Below are positions 13,511 to 24,802 of a stretch of 64,000 nucleotides of DNA, piece by piece. The stretch comes from Homalodisca vitripennis (lineage: Eukaryota; Arthropoda; Insecta; Hemiptera; Cicadellidae): contig NC_060207.1 of NCBI RefSeq assembly GCF_021130785.1, positions 1,634,501-1,698,500 on the forward strand, given 5' to 3'. The notes beneath the pieces are model-generated. The model saw only the letters and a program-made list of their open reading frames with translations, ran no database searches and was not told the origin of the DNA. How positions within the stretch are numbered: the first letter of the stretch is position 1; every line of letters begins with the position of its first letter. A program made the position numbers and the translations under genes.

Positions 13511-15720
13511 ATATATATATATATATTTTACATTTTATAAAGAGGAGGTTGTGTTTATACATAAAACATAATGTCATACAGAGTTTTGGGGATGAAAATC
13601 TATGGAAGTCCTGCAGGTTAGAGGCACATAATGATGCATGCAGAGTTTTCCTACACAACTGAAATATTCTTTCTCATTATTTACACTATTCTATGTGAAA
13701 AAGTAAATAATTCGTCTTTTGATACCCTTTCTTCAAACAGGGCAAACGATCTAAATATTGCACACAATCAATACATTGCACTGTAATGGAGCGCCAATTA
13801 TAACTTTTTAAATATTCGCTCTTTGAAAGAAATTGATTCGAATAATTAAGCAATGCGAGTTTGTGCGGGGCAGAGACATCTACAGGTATGATACTAGAGT
13901 TGGGGACAACACAGCGCAACATCATACTATAGCATACTAGCATTTCAACACCTTCCTTCACAAGAGATTAATTAATAATCTCCCTGAGAGAAAAACAATG
14001 TCAAAAACGCGATACCGTTTAAATCCCATTAATGTTCCGTCATCAAATCATGTTACACCGCTGGGACCACTAGTCTTCCAAACTAAGTATTGATACTGAA
14101 GTTATATATAAATGAGAGGGAACATGTAATGTAATGTATGTTTGTGTGCATAAATACTAACCTTAGTATACCTACTAACCTTTTAGCCATTAAATATTAA
14201 ACCTGCACGCTTTTTAGCCTAAGTTATACGTTTTCAAACGTAATGTAAAGTTGTTTGAAAGCAATAAAAATATGAATATGATTATGATTATTATAATAGT
14301 AACAATAATTTACATTACAGAATTAATAGAACTAAATTATAGTACATTACTATATATTTGCTTGTAAGTAACAACTGGTCGAATTTTTTCAACAAAGATA
14401 TCTTTTTAAAAAACAAACCTCGATTTGAATTATTTAAATATTTCTAAAATTGCTTTGCATGACTTACAAATTAATTTCATCAGGCCTAAAATAACATAAG
14501 AATTAAACGTACTTGAACTAGCTAAACTTAGCCAATCTACCAGATCTCTGTTTCATTACACTTTTCTTGGTGAAATAATTAATTTGGGAATAAATTAATT
14601 GGGCACTAATATTTTGGTAATATAATTTTTTCTAAATATAATATTCAGCTTTCTCATTATGTAAAATTGAATCTAAATCTTCCTAAACGTAAGTTTATTA
14701 CTATAAAATTAATAATAATACTAGTCGTTACAATACTACAATACATTATTGATAACTTCTCATTTTGGTGTAGATGATACGTAGTTAAAGTCTATTGCGA
14801 CACTCGTGGTTGAAAGAAATACGTTATAGTAGTTGTTTTAATGATTGATGCTCATCATAACTTTTATAGAAATAGAGTAACAAACAATATCTGTCAGGAA
14901 TTTTAAAAATTTGTACGAACTAAAATTTGTTTAACGTAATAATAATGATTTGGTTTTCCAAACACACATTTTTAACCTTATAGTTAGTGAACAACGTTTA
15001 TTGAAATTACTATCACTTTGTAAGCTTAACAGTTAATAATTATTAAAATTAAATCATATTTAAGAATTCAATCTCATAATAAAAATAGAGAAGTCCAATC
15101 TCAAACACGATGCAGATGAAAACAGTTTAAACAGTATAATTTCAGTGCCATCTCGAGTCTGGTGATCCATCGCATTTACATAACGGCTTGAGTCTAGTGA
15201 GACTGTTTATTGATTGGTAAAATGTATGTTATTCTTAAAGCATATATAACATAGGAGGATGAAGATGGAGTCTGTATAACACTGTGGTGTTGGAAAACTG
15301 TAAACGTAAAACTTGTCTCTCACTACGGTTTACGTAATTTACTGCAATGTAATAATTTAGGCCTATTTCTGAAAAGCCACAACGTATTGATGTATTGCTA
15401 ACAGAGGATAAAAGCAGTCACATGGTCCATTGAATAGAACAATATTATTTCTAACTGAATGTTTTAAATGAAGTTTTTGTGTTCTTTGAGCTATTTACCT
15501 AATACGCACTGTTACTGTAAATAAAGCTCTGTGTGTTCACTATGTTTACTTCGATAACGATTACGCCTGTAATTATTTATTAAAGGTTAATAACGATTCC
15601 TAACTCTGTTTCTGTCTACTATTAATTCTCAGAAGCAGAGAGCTGTGAAATAGAGAATGAGTAAAAATGATAAACGATACATGATGTTATATTAGAGGTG
15701 CTTGAAATATCCAGAAGCTG
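13511..15720. other. Unique AT-rich stretch without a recognised gene
   Basis: It begins with a TA microsatellite. A 91-codon open frame on the minus strand (13686-13961) has no motif that I recognise and is probably chance. The rest is AT-rich with many stops in all frames. I see no RNA gene or repeat of note. Confidence 0.6.
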
Positions 15721-16705
15721 AGATATGATGTCCTCCGGGAACAGAAAGTGGTCCCAGGGGCTCACATACTCAGACCAGCGATATAACGATGTTGCGGAGA
15801 TTCGAAGTGATTACTTGTGTAAGATTTGTCCTCCGGGAACAGAAAGTGGTCCCAGGGGCTCACATACTCAGACCAGCGATATAACGATGTTGCGGAGATT
15901 CCAAGTGATTACTTTTGTAAGATATGATGTCCTCCGGGAACAGAAAGTAGTCCCAGGGGCTCACATACGCAGACCAGCGATATAACTATGTTGCGGAGAT
16001 TCCAAGTGATTACTTTTGTAAGATATGATGTCCTCCGGGAACAGAAAGTGGTCCCAGGGGCTCACATACGCAGACCAGCGATATAACTATGTTGCGGAGA
16101 TCCCAAGTTATTAATTTTGTAAGATATGATGTCCTCCGGGAACAGAAAGTGGTCCCAGGGGCTCACATACGCAGACCAGCGATATAACGATTTTGCGGAG
16201 ATCCCAAATGATTACTTTTGTAAGATATTATGTCCTCCGGGAACAGATATGTGATGTAATATTTGAGGTGCTTGAAATATCCAGAACCTGAGATATGATG
16301 TCCTCCGGGAACAGAAAGTGGTCCCAGGGGCTCACATACGCAGACCAGCGATATAACGATGTTGCGTAGATCCCAAGTCAGTGATTACTTGTGTAAGATA
16401 TGATGTCCTCCGGGAACAGAAAGTGGTCCCAGGGGCTTACATACGCAGACCAGCGATATAACGATGTTGCGTGGATCGCAAGTGATTACTTGTGTAAGAT
16501 ATGATGTCCTCCGGGAACAAAAAGTGGTCCCAGGGGCTCACATACGCAGACCAGCGATATAACGATGTTGCGTAGATCCCAAGTCAGTGATTACTTGTGT
16601 AAGATATGATGTCCTCCGGGAACAAAAAGTGGTCCCAGGGGCTCACATACGCAGACCAGCGATATAATTATGTTGCGTAGATCCCAAGTGATTACTTTCG
16701 CAAGA
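15721..16705 (+). repeat. Tandem repeat, ~101-bp unit, ten copies
   Basis: The landmark TCCTCCGGGAACAGAAAGTG recurs at about 15731, 15829, 15930, 16031, 16132, 16232, 16301, 16405, 16507 and 16612. The sixth copy is cut short after the landmark and is followed by GAGGTGCTTGAAATATCCAGAA (16264), which also precedes the first copy (15696). A block including the left flank has therefore been duplicated within the array. The GC-rich core contrasts with the AT-rich surroundings. Long open frames through it reflect the repeat and not a gene. Confidence 0.95.
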
Positions 16706-17769
16706 GATTGTATAATATGAGTTTATAGATTTTAGATTGTTTTACAAATAATGCTTAATATTAGACTTGAAAGATTTTCAGGGGCACACTAGGTTCACAG
16801 GAAGTCAACAGTACCAGCTCTCTTGTAAAAATTATATACATATGTTTATCTCTTTATGTATGAACCATTGGTTTGGGTTTCGTTTGGGAACAAAATTATA
16901 TTGCGAGGCACCAAGTATGGCTACCGCCCGTGATGAGCGTTGGTTGGGGCACCATGGTATTACGCCCTGAATTTTAAGTGAAAACTTAAACACCGTGACG
17001 CCAGTTCGCTGCATCGAATGCTCTTTCACCTGTGCACTTGTGCAATCGAACTCTGCTCACTACCGTGTTCGGGCTCACAGCTAAAGTGAGCATGTTTCTA
17101 GTTTTACCTCTTCTAACTTCCACCTTTAGGATGAGGACCCGCCAGGTATTCATTGTGTTGTTGGAACTGGTTTACGGCAATGATCTTGAGGTAATTATTT
17201 TTTTCTTTTTTCCGTTGCTGAGGTTATAAACTTTTACAATCTAAGCAACGGAAGGCAATCAAAATTAGGGGGATAGGTTTAGCCAACTATCCCATAAACA
17301 GGGATCGTTATTACCTGAAGGAGATAGGAGCGCTAGTTCATCTCAATATGGTTAGCCATTTATCTATTACCTTTCTTAGTTGAGTGACGGCCTTTATAAA
17401 TTTATCGTATTTTTTAAGATAGCGGAGATGTTGATAGACCCTTACCCTCTCCCTTTCTTCGTGAGGTGACCAGGGTCAGTATACCATTATTCTTGTGTAG
17501 TGTAGATTATGCACTACAGCACTCACTATAGCCAGACTACTACAGGACGAGTACGATGCCCAGTTCCGGAGAATGTCCAAGTTGGATCCGAGCTAGCTAA
17601 GACGGTTCGCCCGCTATTGGGCTTACAAAAAAGGCCTGAAGGGGAAAAATGTGGGAATTTTATAAATTTCAAGTTTCCAGCACTTCTAGAAGTATGTTAT
17701 AATTTGTATCTATATTTCAGTCAGTGAGCCAGTTTCACATGCAGCTGTATATATAATAGGACATTGAAT
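16706..17769. other. Non-repetitive stretch, nothing recognised
   Basis: Base composition is mixed, with a GC-richer patch at 16900-17120 and another near 17520-17640. Open frames of 60-70 codons occur on both strands over the same bases (for example 16767-16970 plus and 16832-17029 minus). None has a motif or a recognisable family. Confidence 0.5.
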
Positions 17770-18190
17770 CACTAAAAGTACTTGCTCCGCCGGGACTCAA
17801 ACCCTGACCTCTCACTTGTCACCCTGACTTGTCACTCAATCAATCATTCGTTCAGTAGGACTGATTAGGTTCTCAGTTATGAAGTATCTAGTAATGTAGT
17901 CTAACTCGAGTCAGTAATGTCAAAATGCCAGCCAGACGGGACTGGCGGGCAGGAGGATCACGGTAAAAGCTTTCTCTTGTCCAGCACTTGTGATTGATCA
18001 CTCAATCATTCGTTCAGTAGGACTGATTAGGTTGCCACTTATTTGTGAGCGAGTAAGTACTCTAACGCGAGTCAGTAATGTCTCAATGCCAGAGATACAA
18101 GAAAGAGCGGCGGTAGGTCGACAGTAAAAGCTTACTCTTGTTCTGTCCTTGTGATTTCTCACTCTATCATTCTTTCAGTTTGAGTTTTTA
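17770..18190 (-). repeat. tRNA-like SINE-type repeat, one fuller and one or two partial copies
   Basis: On the minus strand the segment near 17785-17815 reads AGGTCAGGGTTTGAGTCCCGG, close to a tRNA T-arm/B box (GGTTTGAGTCC). About 45 bases upstream on that strand is CTAATCAGTCCTACTGAACG, which resembles an A-box/D-arm. The A-box-like part with its flank recurs at about 18000-18035 and more weakly near 18165. This suggests two to three tandem imperfect ~170-bp units. It could be a tRNA-derived SINE or a decayed tRNA-like repeat. A true tRNA gene is unlikely because no anticodon arm can be folded by eye. Confidence 0.4.
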
Positions 18191-18790
18191 TTAAGGTCTG
18201 TGGTACATATATAACGAGAGGTTTCCCTAATATCAGTTGTACGATACGATACTACATTTGGTGTGATGATAATATCCGTACCGTCGTATACAATATCTCA
18301 GATATAAATATTCCTTAGTTAGGATTATTTACTTAGTTTATGTTCTACCTAAGATAATAAGAAAATATTTAAATTTCAACTTGACATGTATTTAATGAAA
18401 TATTTTTAAAGTTATCTTCTCTTGACTTTTATAAATCTCTTGACTGTACGTGATTGGTTGTTATTATATATTTCAACCAGTGGCTCTCTGAAGTAAAATG
18501 TATTTTAGCACAACGTTTTAGAAATAATGTTAACATGTCCTCCTATTTAAATTACAATATCGAAACTCATGGGCTCATTATAAATTTAGGAAACATCAAG
18601 ACTAAACGAAACAAGTTAGGATCCAGAAATGTTGCAGAGAACAAAGATAATTTATTACGCTGTTACAGGTATTACTGTTGTTGCATTTTGCTAACGTATT
18701 TTTTTTTATTTACTTTTTAACGGTATAACCATTTTGAAATAAAACAAACATATCAAATACAAGAAGAATACAGTAATGTGAAACACAAAA
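18191..18790. other. AT-rich spacer before the Gypsy element
   Basis: An 88-codon open frame (18454-18720, plus) has no recognisable family and includes a low-complexity hydrophobic end. I see nothing else. Confidence 0.5.
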
Positions 18791-18987
18791 TAAACTCACT
18801 AGGGAGATATAACAACAAATTTAACAATTAAAATAATCCAGTCAAAATGAGGGAGTAGTCTTCACTCACGTGCGGTTCAAAAACTGGAGAACCCTTCTTT
18901 TCAAAGTGATTTTTTTAATGAAGTCCGATTCAGGTGAAAGTTAGTTGCCAAGGCTTTGATGTCGAGGCAGAGGAGGAGCAAAGTACA
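18791..18987 (-). repeat. LTR fragment (3' LTR end of the deleted copy)
   Basis: It matches the start (plus-strand reading) of the full LTRs from AAACTCACTAGGGAGATATAA to GAGGAGCAAAGTACAC, then switches to gag sequence. The outermost ~18 bases differ from the full LTRs (AAACACAAAATAAACTC in place of CGCCTATATTTACAAACTC), so the terminus is either diverged or replaced by flanking DNA. Confidence 0.9.
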
Positions 18988-19501
18988 CCCCCGACGCCAC
19001 GCATACATCAAAGTCTGCAACAACTGACCCAGGGATCCGGCATTCACCCTTAACAGCCGCAGCAGAGTCCACCGCAGACAAAGTTTTTTCAGGAGCCTTT
19101 GCCCCCTCGTCTCTCTCGAGTGCAGTCAGCAGGCCGTCAACCAAGGTGATGCGTTCCTCCAACCACTCCCTATCACCAGAACTAGAAAACTTGGCTCTAA
19201 GTAGCGACAGCCTCATATGTAGAAGGGTAAGCCGGGACAAATACCTAGCCCTCTCTCGGCCAGTAGGCGGCGACTCCAACCAGTCCTCCTGACTATTCTC
19301 AAAAGTCTCCAACTTAGCCTCCAAAATAGGCCTCTGCTTCTGGAACGTCAAATCTCTAGGCCAGGTCGGGTCCAGGTCCATATTATCCCGCAGTTGCTTC
19401 CGCATGGACTCGCAGTCGGAATCCGGAGTAAGCCCACGAGCCAACAACTCAAAATGGAGATCCTCCTTCAATAAGTACTCAGGTACCAGAGAGACAGGCA
19501 T
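18988..19501 (-). pseudogene. gag: gag 5' part of the deleted Gypsy copy
   Basis: The reading frame starts at the methionine at 19501 (MPVSLVPEYLLKEDL) and matches the gag of the neighbouring full copy for about 170 codons, with roughly two base differences (near 19228 and 19047). At 18988 the gag sequence stops and continues into LTR sequence, giving a chimeric tail of about 16 residues (VYFAPPLPRHQSLGN). The junction lies in a shared ACAC, consistent with a microhomology deletion that removed the rest of gag, all of pol and most of the LTR. It cannot make a functional Gag. The leader (19502-19862) is intact and includes a second primer-binding site at 19844-19859. Confidence 0.92.
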
Positions 19502-19862
19502 GATAACAAAATAAAAGACACAGACTAACAAGTAAAACACTCTGACTCGAAGTCAACGACTAACTAAGCAAAATAACTAAGGCGACAAGTGAATAACGCA
19601 GTGAAACAACACTCTCAGCAGGGTCCCCAGAATTCCTGCCGTCCACGAAACACGGCAGTGAATCCATAATACCACAACAAAACACTACGCCGTACCAGAA
19701 CAAAACCAGGAAAAAACAACGATGACAAGATATAACAAAAACACACAAGTAGCAAAAATCTGAAAATAATGAACAAGTTCACACACTTCCTCACCACCAG
19801 TGGCAAAACAAAACCCGGGCCCGCAGAGGGTAAAAACACGTAACCACGCTCGGCTACCATTA

Positions 19863-21306
19863 TGTCCCGCCTATATTTACAAACTCACTAGGGAGATATA
19901 AAAACAAATTTAACAATTAAAATAATCCAGTCAAAATGAGGGAGTAGTCTTCACTCACGTGCGGTTCAAAAACTGGAGAACCCTTCTTTTCAAAGTGATT
20001 TTTTTAATGAAGTCCGATTCAGGTGAAAGTTAGTTGCCAAGGCTTTGATGTCGAGGCAGAGGAGGAGCAAAGTACACATCATTTCTATCTTGTTACCTGG
20101 GACTAAAATATGTCTCTAGAGCGAGTTGCAGTGGGGATGCAGAAATCAATCCGACTGAGGAGATGAAGAGAGTAAATAAAATGGCTTGAAAAGTCGGTGG
20201 CGTCCTGAAGTCGTCTTCAATTGTATAAGGAAACGAGTTGTCCCGAGTTAGCGAAAATAAACTTCACAGGAAGTTTCCTCAATCGCAACAGGAGGTCTCG
20301 GAAGCGCGCCCCTCCCAAACTCGGAGCAACGCCTAAAAATACATTCACATGCCACTAGTGGGAATAGAGACAAAGAGAGACAAAATTTCGAATACATGAT
20401 TTATAATTATTAGGTGGCAAACATTTTCATACAAAATACAATTAACTGCAGCACTACGGTGCACCGCGTAACTTAAAAACTAAATAACAAAAATAAATAG
20501 AATTCCAGTATTGACAATAACATAATAAATAGAAACAATAACAAAATAAATAAATAATATAATATAAATAACATAATGAATAGAAATTTGGTATATAAAT
20601 AACATGATTTCAGGTACGGCAGTAGTAAAAATTTTAACTGGTAATTTTTTATTAACTGAGGGGAGGGAAAAGGTTGTAGAATTTCTAGGCCCACTATTTT
20701 TAAAAAGTAATTTTGTTTCAAGTTTGTGGCCGAAAATAAAAAAAAAAATATTTAAAGCCGATTTTTGAAGGAGACGGGGGCTTAGTTGCCTCCACGAATC
20801 CGAATTAAAACTAAAATCCTCCCCTACAGATCATGTCCTTAAACTAAATACATACTAGGTAGCTTAACACTGGCCCTCCTCCAGATATAATATCTGGCAG
20901 CGCTCCATACAACCCAATCCTCTCAAGTTCAGTACAAGAAGAAGGAAAAACATTTTGGATCCAATGCTGTTTGGGTAGATTCGCCGCACCAGTTCCGTTG
21001 ACGGCACTCACGGGGACCCTGCCGAAAGTAGAAGAATTAGCCAGCCATGGGCATCAGGACGAGCAGTGAACAGCCAGAGAATCAAATCGCTTCTGCCGAA
21101 CGTGTCCGACCGCTCCGAACAGTCGCCGCTGCCGGTAAACAGCTGGTCCGTAATCAGTCAAGGTCAACCACCTGACCTCGACCAATCAGTCCATCCAGGC
21201 AGAAAATAGTCAATACTTTGACGGAGTGACTCCCCCACCGACTGACAAAAGTGGCCGAGGTGGGAAAGGTAAAAGACAAAAAAAGTCCAAACTGAGCCCC
21301 GGCTCA
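19863..21306 (-). repeat. Full LTR, shared by the two Gypsy copies
   Basis: It is bounded by TGTCCCGCC and CCGGCTCA on the plus strand (TG...CA), 1444 bp. It serves as 3' LTR of the full copy and, by position, 5' LTR of the deleted copy. It is followed at 21307 by a plus-strand pyrimidine run that is the polypurine tract on the minus strand, and preceded by a primer-binding site of the deleted copy. Sequence is essentially identical to the LTR at 26501-27943 apart from an A-run of 11 against 10 near 20740. Confidence 0.95.
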
Positions 21307-21319
21307 ACCTTCCCCACTA
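21307..21319 (-). promoter_or_regulatory. Polypurine tract
   Basis: On the minus strand AGTGGGGAAGGT directly precedes the LTR terminus TGAGCC. This is the expected position and composition of the plus-strand primer of an LTR retrotransposon, and it fixes the LTR edge. Confidence 0.75.
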
Positions 21320-21526
21320 AAAAGGGTGCAACCCCAAACAAAACCTCTCCCCCACTGAAAGAAGAACCAACAAGCTCTGGCACAGGATACGGGAAGTCTA
21401 GAACCCTAACAGGAAACGAAGTCCAGACAAAACACGATCCTCCTGAAATTTTGAGAGGCGCCTCTCTTAGAGAAAGAAGAAAACAGAAAGAGAGTAAAAC
21501 GACACCACAGGGAAAAACAGGGGTGA

Positions 21527-24208
21527 TCAGTCCCCGGACACCCCCGCTGCCGCACCAGTATCCAGAGCATGACCAGAGGTGTCACCGCGGAAGGCCTTCA
21601 GATGAGAAACGGGGGCCTTCCGCTACAACCTCCCCGATACGGGATCAATCAACTCAGCAGTAACTGGGGAGAGAAAACGAAGAATCCGGTGAGGACCTGT
21701 CCACCGATAGCAAAGTTTGGCTGCCCGTTTATCCACGGCCGAACTGGCCGGATGGGCCTTACAAAAGACAAGATCCTCCACCTGGAAGGGGTTAGCAATA
21801 CGTCCCTTATTGAATTTTCTCCTCACCCTTTCCCTAGACTGTAGGTGCTTAACCCTGACTGCCTCCCAAGTGTCACTCACATTGGGAGTACCAGGCACTG
21901 GTAGAAGACTATCCAGACTCCAGAGATTAGACAAGGGATCAGAAGGGGGACGACTAAACATGACCTGAAAAGGCGTGGAATCATGACTCTCGTGAAGAGC
22001 AGAATTGAAGGCTAACTGAAGCCAGCTCAGGTTTTCATCCCAGGTAGTTTGTTTCTCAGCGTGATAAGCGATGAGGGCGGCTCTGAGATTGCGGTTGAAC
22101 CGCTCAGCATGAGAAGGCTGGGAGTAGTAAGGAGATGTCGTAATATGTTTGATTCCATGCCCAAAACAGAAGCGATGAAACTCCCTCGACACGAATTGTG
22201 TGCCGTTGTCTGAGACAAAGGTGGCGGGCACTCCAAAATTCTGTAGAAGGCGGGACTTGAGTGCCTTGACGGTGAGCGACGCCGTGGCACTCCTAAGAAG
22301 AATCAACCAGCAAAACTTAGAGAAAGCATCCACAGCTACAAGCAGGGAGGTGTTCCCTGACTTGCTACGGGGCAAGGGTCCCACATAGTCAATGAACACC
22401 TTTTCAAGAGGCCGCTCCGCCACCTCGGAGGAAAGAAGTCCTAATTTGGTATTTTGTGCTGGTTTACTGACCGAGAAAAGATGACAAGCTCGTACTCTAC
22501 CAGCAATGTCTCTGTCCATACTCTTCCAGATGAACTTATCTCTGATTTTAGCGATGGTCTTGTGAATCCCTAAATGACCGCCCATGGGAGAAACATGAAA
22601 ATAGGAAAAGACCATTGGTATGAGGGCACTCGGCAGAAAAATCTTGGGACCTTCTCCTCGTCGGGCACGACAGCAGAGGACACCCTTGGACAAGAAGTAA
22701 GGAGAGTGGGCTTCTCCCTCCTGGAGCTCACCAATGATGTTGGACAACTCGGGGTCTTGAAGTTGGTGAGAGCCAAAACTCTCAAAGGCAGCAGAGAAAT
22801 CCAACAGCACGGTCCCACACAACGGTGCTTGAGAATCAACAGGATCGCTGGGTAGATGATACATTCTAGAAAGAGCATCGCCGACGACGTTTTGGGTGCC
22901 GCGAATGTGCTGCACCCTGAATTTAAATGCCGCAACTTTGACAACCCAGCGACCAATCTTCCCGAGTTGTCGAGGATGGGCCAATAGCCAGGAAAGAGCC
23001 TGATTACCAGTTTCCAGCAGAAATTCGGAATGCTCTAGGAACCTCCGAAACTTATCCATGCCGAAAACGACCGCCAGACACTCCAGCTCATAAATAGAAG
23101 ATTTCTTTTCCTGAAGGGTCAAAGTCCTAGATGCAAAAGCTATTGGTTGCCGAGCGCCGTCGAACTCTTGAGAAAGCACAGCACCTACAGCACAGGATGA
23201 GGAGCCAGTCTGCGAGATGAAGGGCCTACTAAAGTCCGGAATTTGCAGCACAGGAGGTTGGATAATTGCCTCCCTAAGCAGTTGAAAAGCTCGTTCCTGA
23301 TCTTCACCCCAAAGGAACTTTGCGTCTTTTCTTCTTAAAGCGTTCAGAGGGGCGGCCACCTCGGCAAAGTCAGGAATAAACCTACGGTAGAAATTAACCA
23401 TGCCGATGAATCTGGCAACACCCTTGGCATCCTTTGGAAGAGGAAAATCCCGAATTCCTTGGGTCCTGGCAGGATCTATAGATACACCCCTAGACGACAC
23501 GAGGTGACCGAGAAACGATATTTCAGACTTGGCGTAAGACACCTTCTCCGGATTGACTGTAATGCCAGCCCTTCCCAACCTAACCAAGACCTCCTCAAGA
23601 TGTTTAACCTGTTCCGTGAAAGACTCACTGTAGACCACAAGGTCATCAAGATAATTAAAGACATACCTGAACTTCACATCGTGGAAGATGGAGTCAAGCA
23701 ACCTATTTAACGTTTGGGCCCCCACAGCTAGCCCCATAGGCACAGATCGGTACTGATACAAATTCCACGGAACACAGAAGGCCGTGAGAGGACGTGATTC
23801 CTTCTTCAACGGAATCTGATGATAGGCTTGGTTCAAATCAAATATAGTGAAAAATTTGGCCTTACCGAACCAATCAAAAGCAGAATGGAGATCTAGGAGA
23901 GGCACTGAGTCTATTTCAATCTTGGCATTAAGCTTTCTTAGGTCAACCACCATACGATTTTTTCCATTCGGCTTTGGAACCAAGAACGCTGGATTGGCAT
24001 ACGATGAGTTTGAGGGCTCAATAACTCCTTGATCCAAGAGATCCTTGATGATACGACGCATAACCTCCATCTTTGGAGGAGCCAACTTGTATGGGTGGGA
24101 GCGTACTGGCTGAGTGTCAGTCAGACGAATTTCATATTCAATAAGATGGGTAGAACCGAGCTTAGGTGTGAGGACCTCCGGAAATCTTGAGCAAAGCTCA
24201 CGGGAACC
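21527..24208 (-). pseudogene. pol: Gypsy pol: reverse transcriptase, RNase H, integrase (several inactivating changes)
   Basis: The main open frame is 24085-21623 (820 codons), but family similarity starts upstream of its first methionine, at about 24200. Reverse transcriptase has motif A FTIFDLNQAYHQI (Asp83) and YLDD (147-148). RNase H has lost two acidic residues: the usual TDAS position reads TGSS (Gly294, codon 23204-23206) and the usual TDxxAL reads TGNQAL (Gly360, codon 23006-23008). Glu335 and Asp403 remain. The integrase zinc finger keeps His, His and Cys534, but its last Cys is Phe537 (22475-22477). The DDE residues Asp566, Asp626 and Glu661 are present. A TAG at 21623-21625 ends the frame, but recognisable C-terminal sequence (PVSHLKAFRG) continues to a TGA at 21527. 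The frame is offset -1 from the protease frame. I infer a dead element. Confidence 0.95.
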
Positions 24209-24802
24209 CCAGCTTGCTCCTCATCCAAGTGACCGAACGGGTCCCCAGGGGCAGAATCTTCCTCACACTCCACCTCACCAACCTGCGGTGTCGATTTGAA
24301 ATTATCAGAAAAGGGGACTGACACTCGCCGATTGAATTTGAAATAAGACTGGTCCGCCTGAAGATCCAGCACCAAACCAGTCTTTTGAATAAAATCCGCC
24401 CCCAAAATACAATCCATGCTCAGGTCCTGGGCCACAAGGAAGCTCCATACCCATGAAAAACATTCAACCTTAAACTTGATTGAAGCCTTCCTCGAAATTG
24501 GAAGAGGGGAATTAGAAGCAGTCCAGCAAGTTAAAGAAGACTCCTCGGTGTGCTTCACCAAACCCAACCTCGAAATGGCTTCAAAAATACGGGAAGAGAT
24601 GAGGCTACAGGCTGACCCGGAATCAACTAGGGCCTTATGCACTGAGTCTCCCACTAAGATATTGATATAAGGGCACACCGAAGATGCTGTCCTAAGCCGT
24701 AAGTTTCCCTTTTCTGCTAGGCTCATAGTGTCCAAACTATTAATCATATTTTTGGCACAGGTACTATTTTTTTGAAATTTTTTCTTAGACCTCGGGGGAA
24801 CT
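24209..24802 (-). pseudogene. Gypsy protease region
   Basis: This frame continues from 24802 to a stop near 24121, overlapping the start of the pol frame. It contains ALVDSGSACSLIS (Asp-Ser-Gly at about 24624-24616), the active-site signature of a retroviral-type aspartic protease, followed by a hydrophobic stretch with ILGADFI, the usual second conserved motif (ILG-D). The protease cleaves Gag-Pol in the particle. It is in a different frame from the zinc-knuckle part of gag upstream and from reverse transcriptase downstream. These offsets could be programmed frameshifts or indels, but I see no clear slippery heptamer. Confidence 0.85.

Noticed and set aside
15725..15985. 86-codon frame inside the 101-bp repeat
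   Set aside because: It exists because the repeat lacks stops in one frame. It shows a repeated peptide and has no start context or homology.
16832..17029. 65-codon minus-strand frame and overlapping 67-codon plus frame
   Set aside because: They lie over one another with no known motif and no codon signal that I can judge.
20473..20721. Hydrophobic 82-codon minus-strand frame in both LTRs
   Set aside because: It is a low-complexity AT-rich part of the LTR (also at 27111-27359). There is no evidence of coding.
21226..21663. 145-codon plus-strand frame rich in Lys, Pro and Ser
   Set aside because: It is antisense to the end of pol and crosses the LTR border. The sense strand has a clear family match, so this frame is a by-product.
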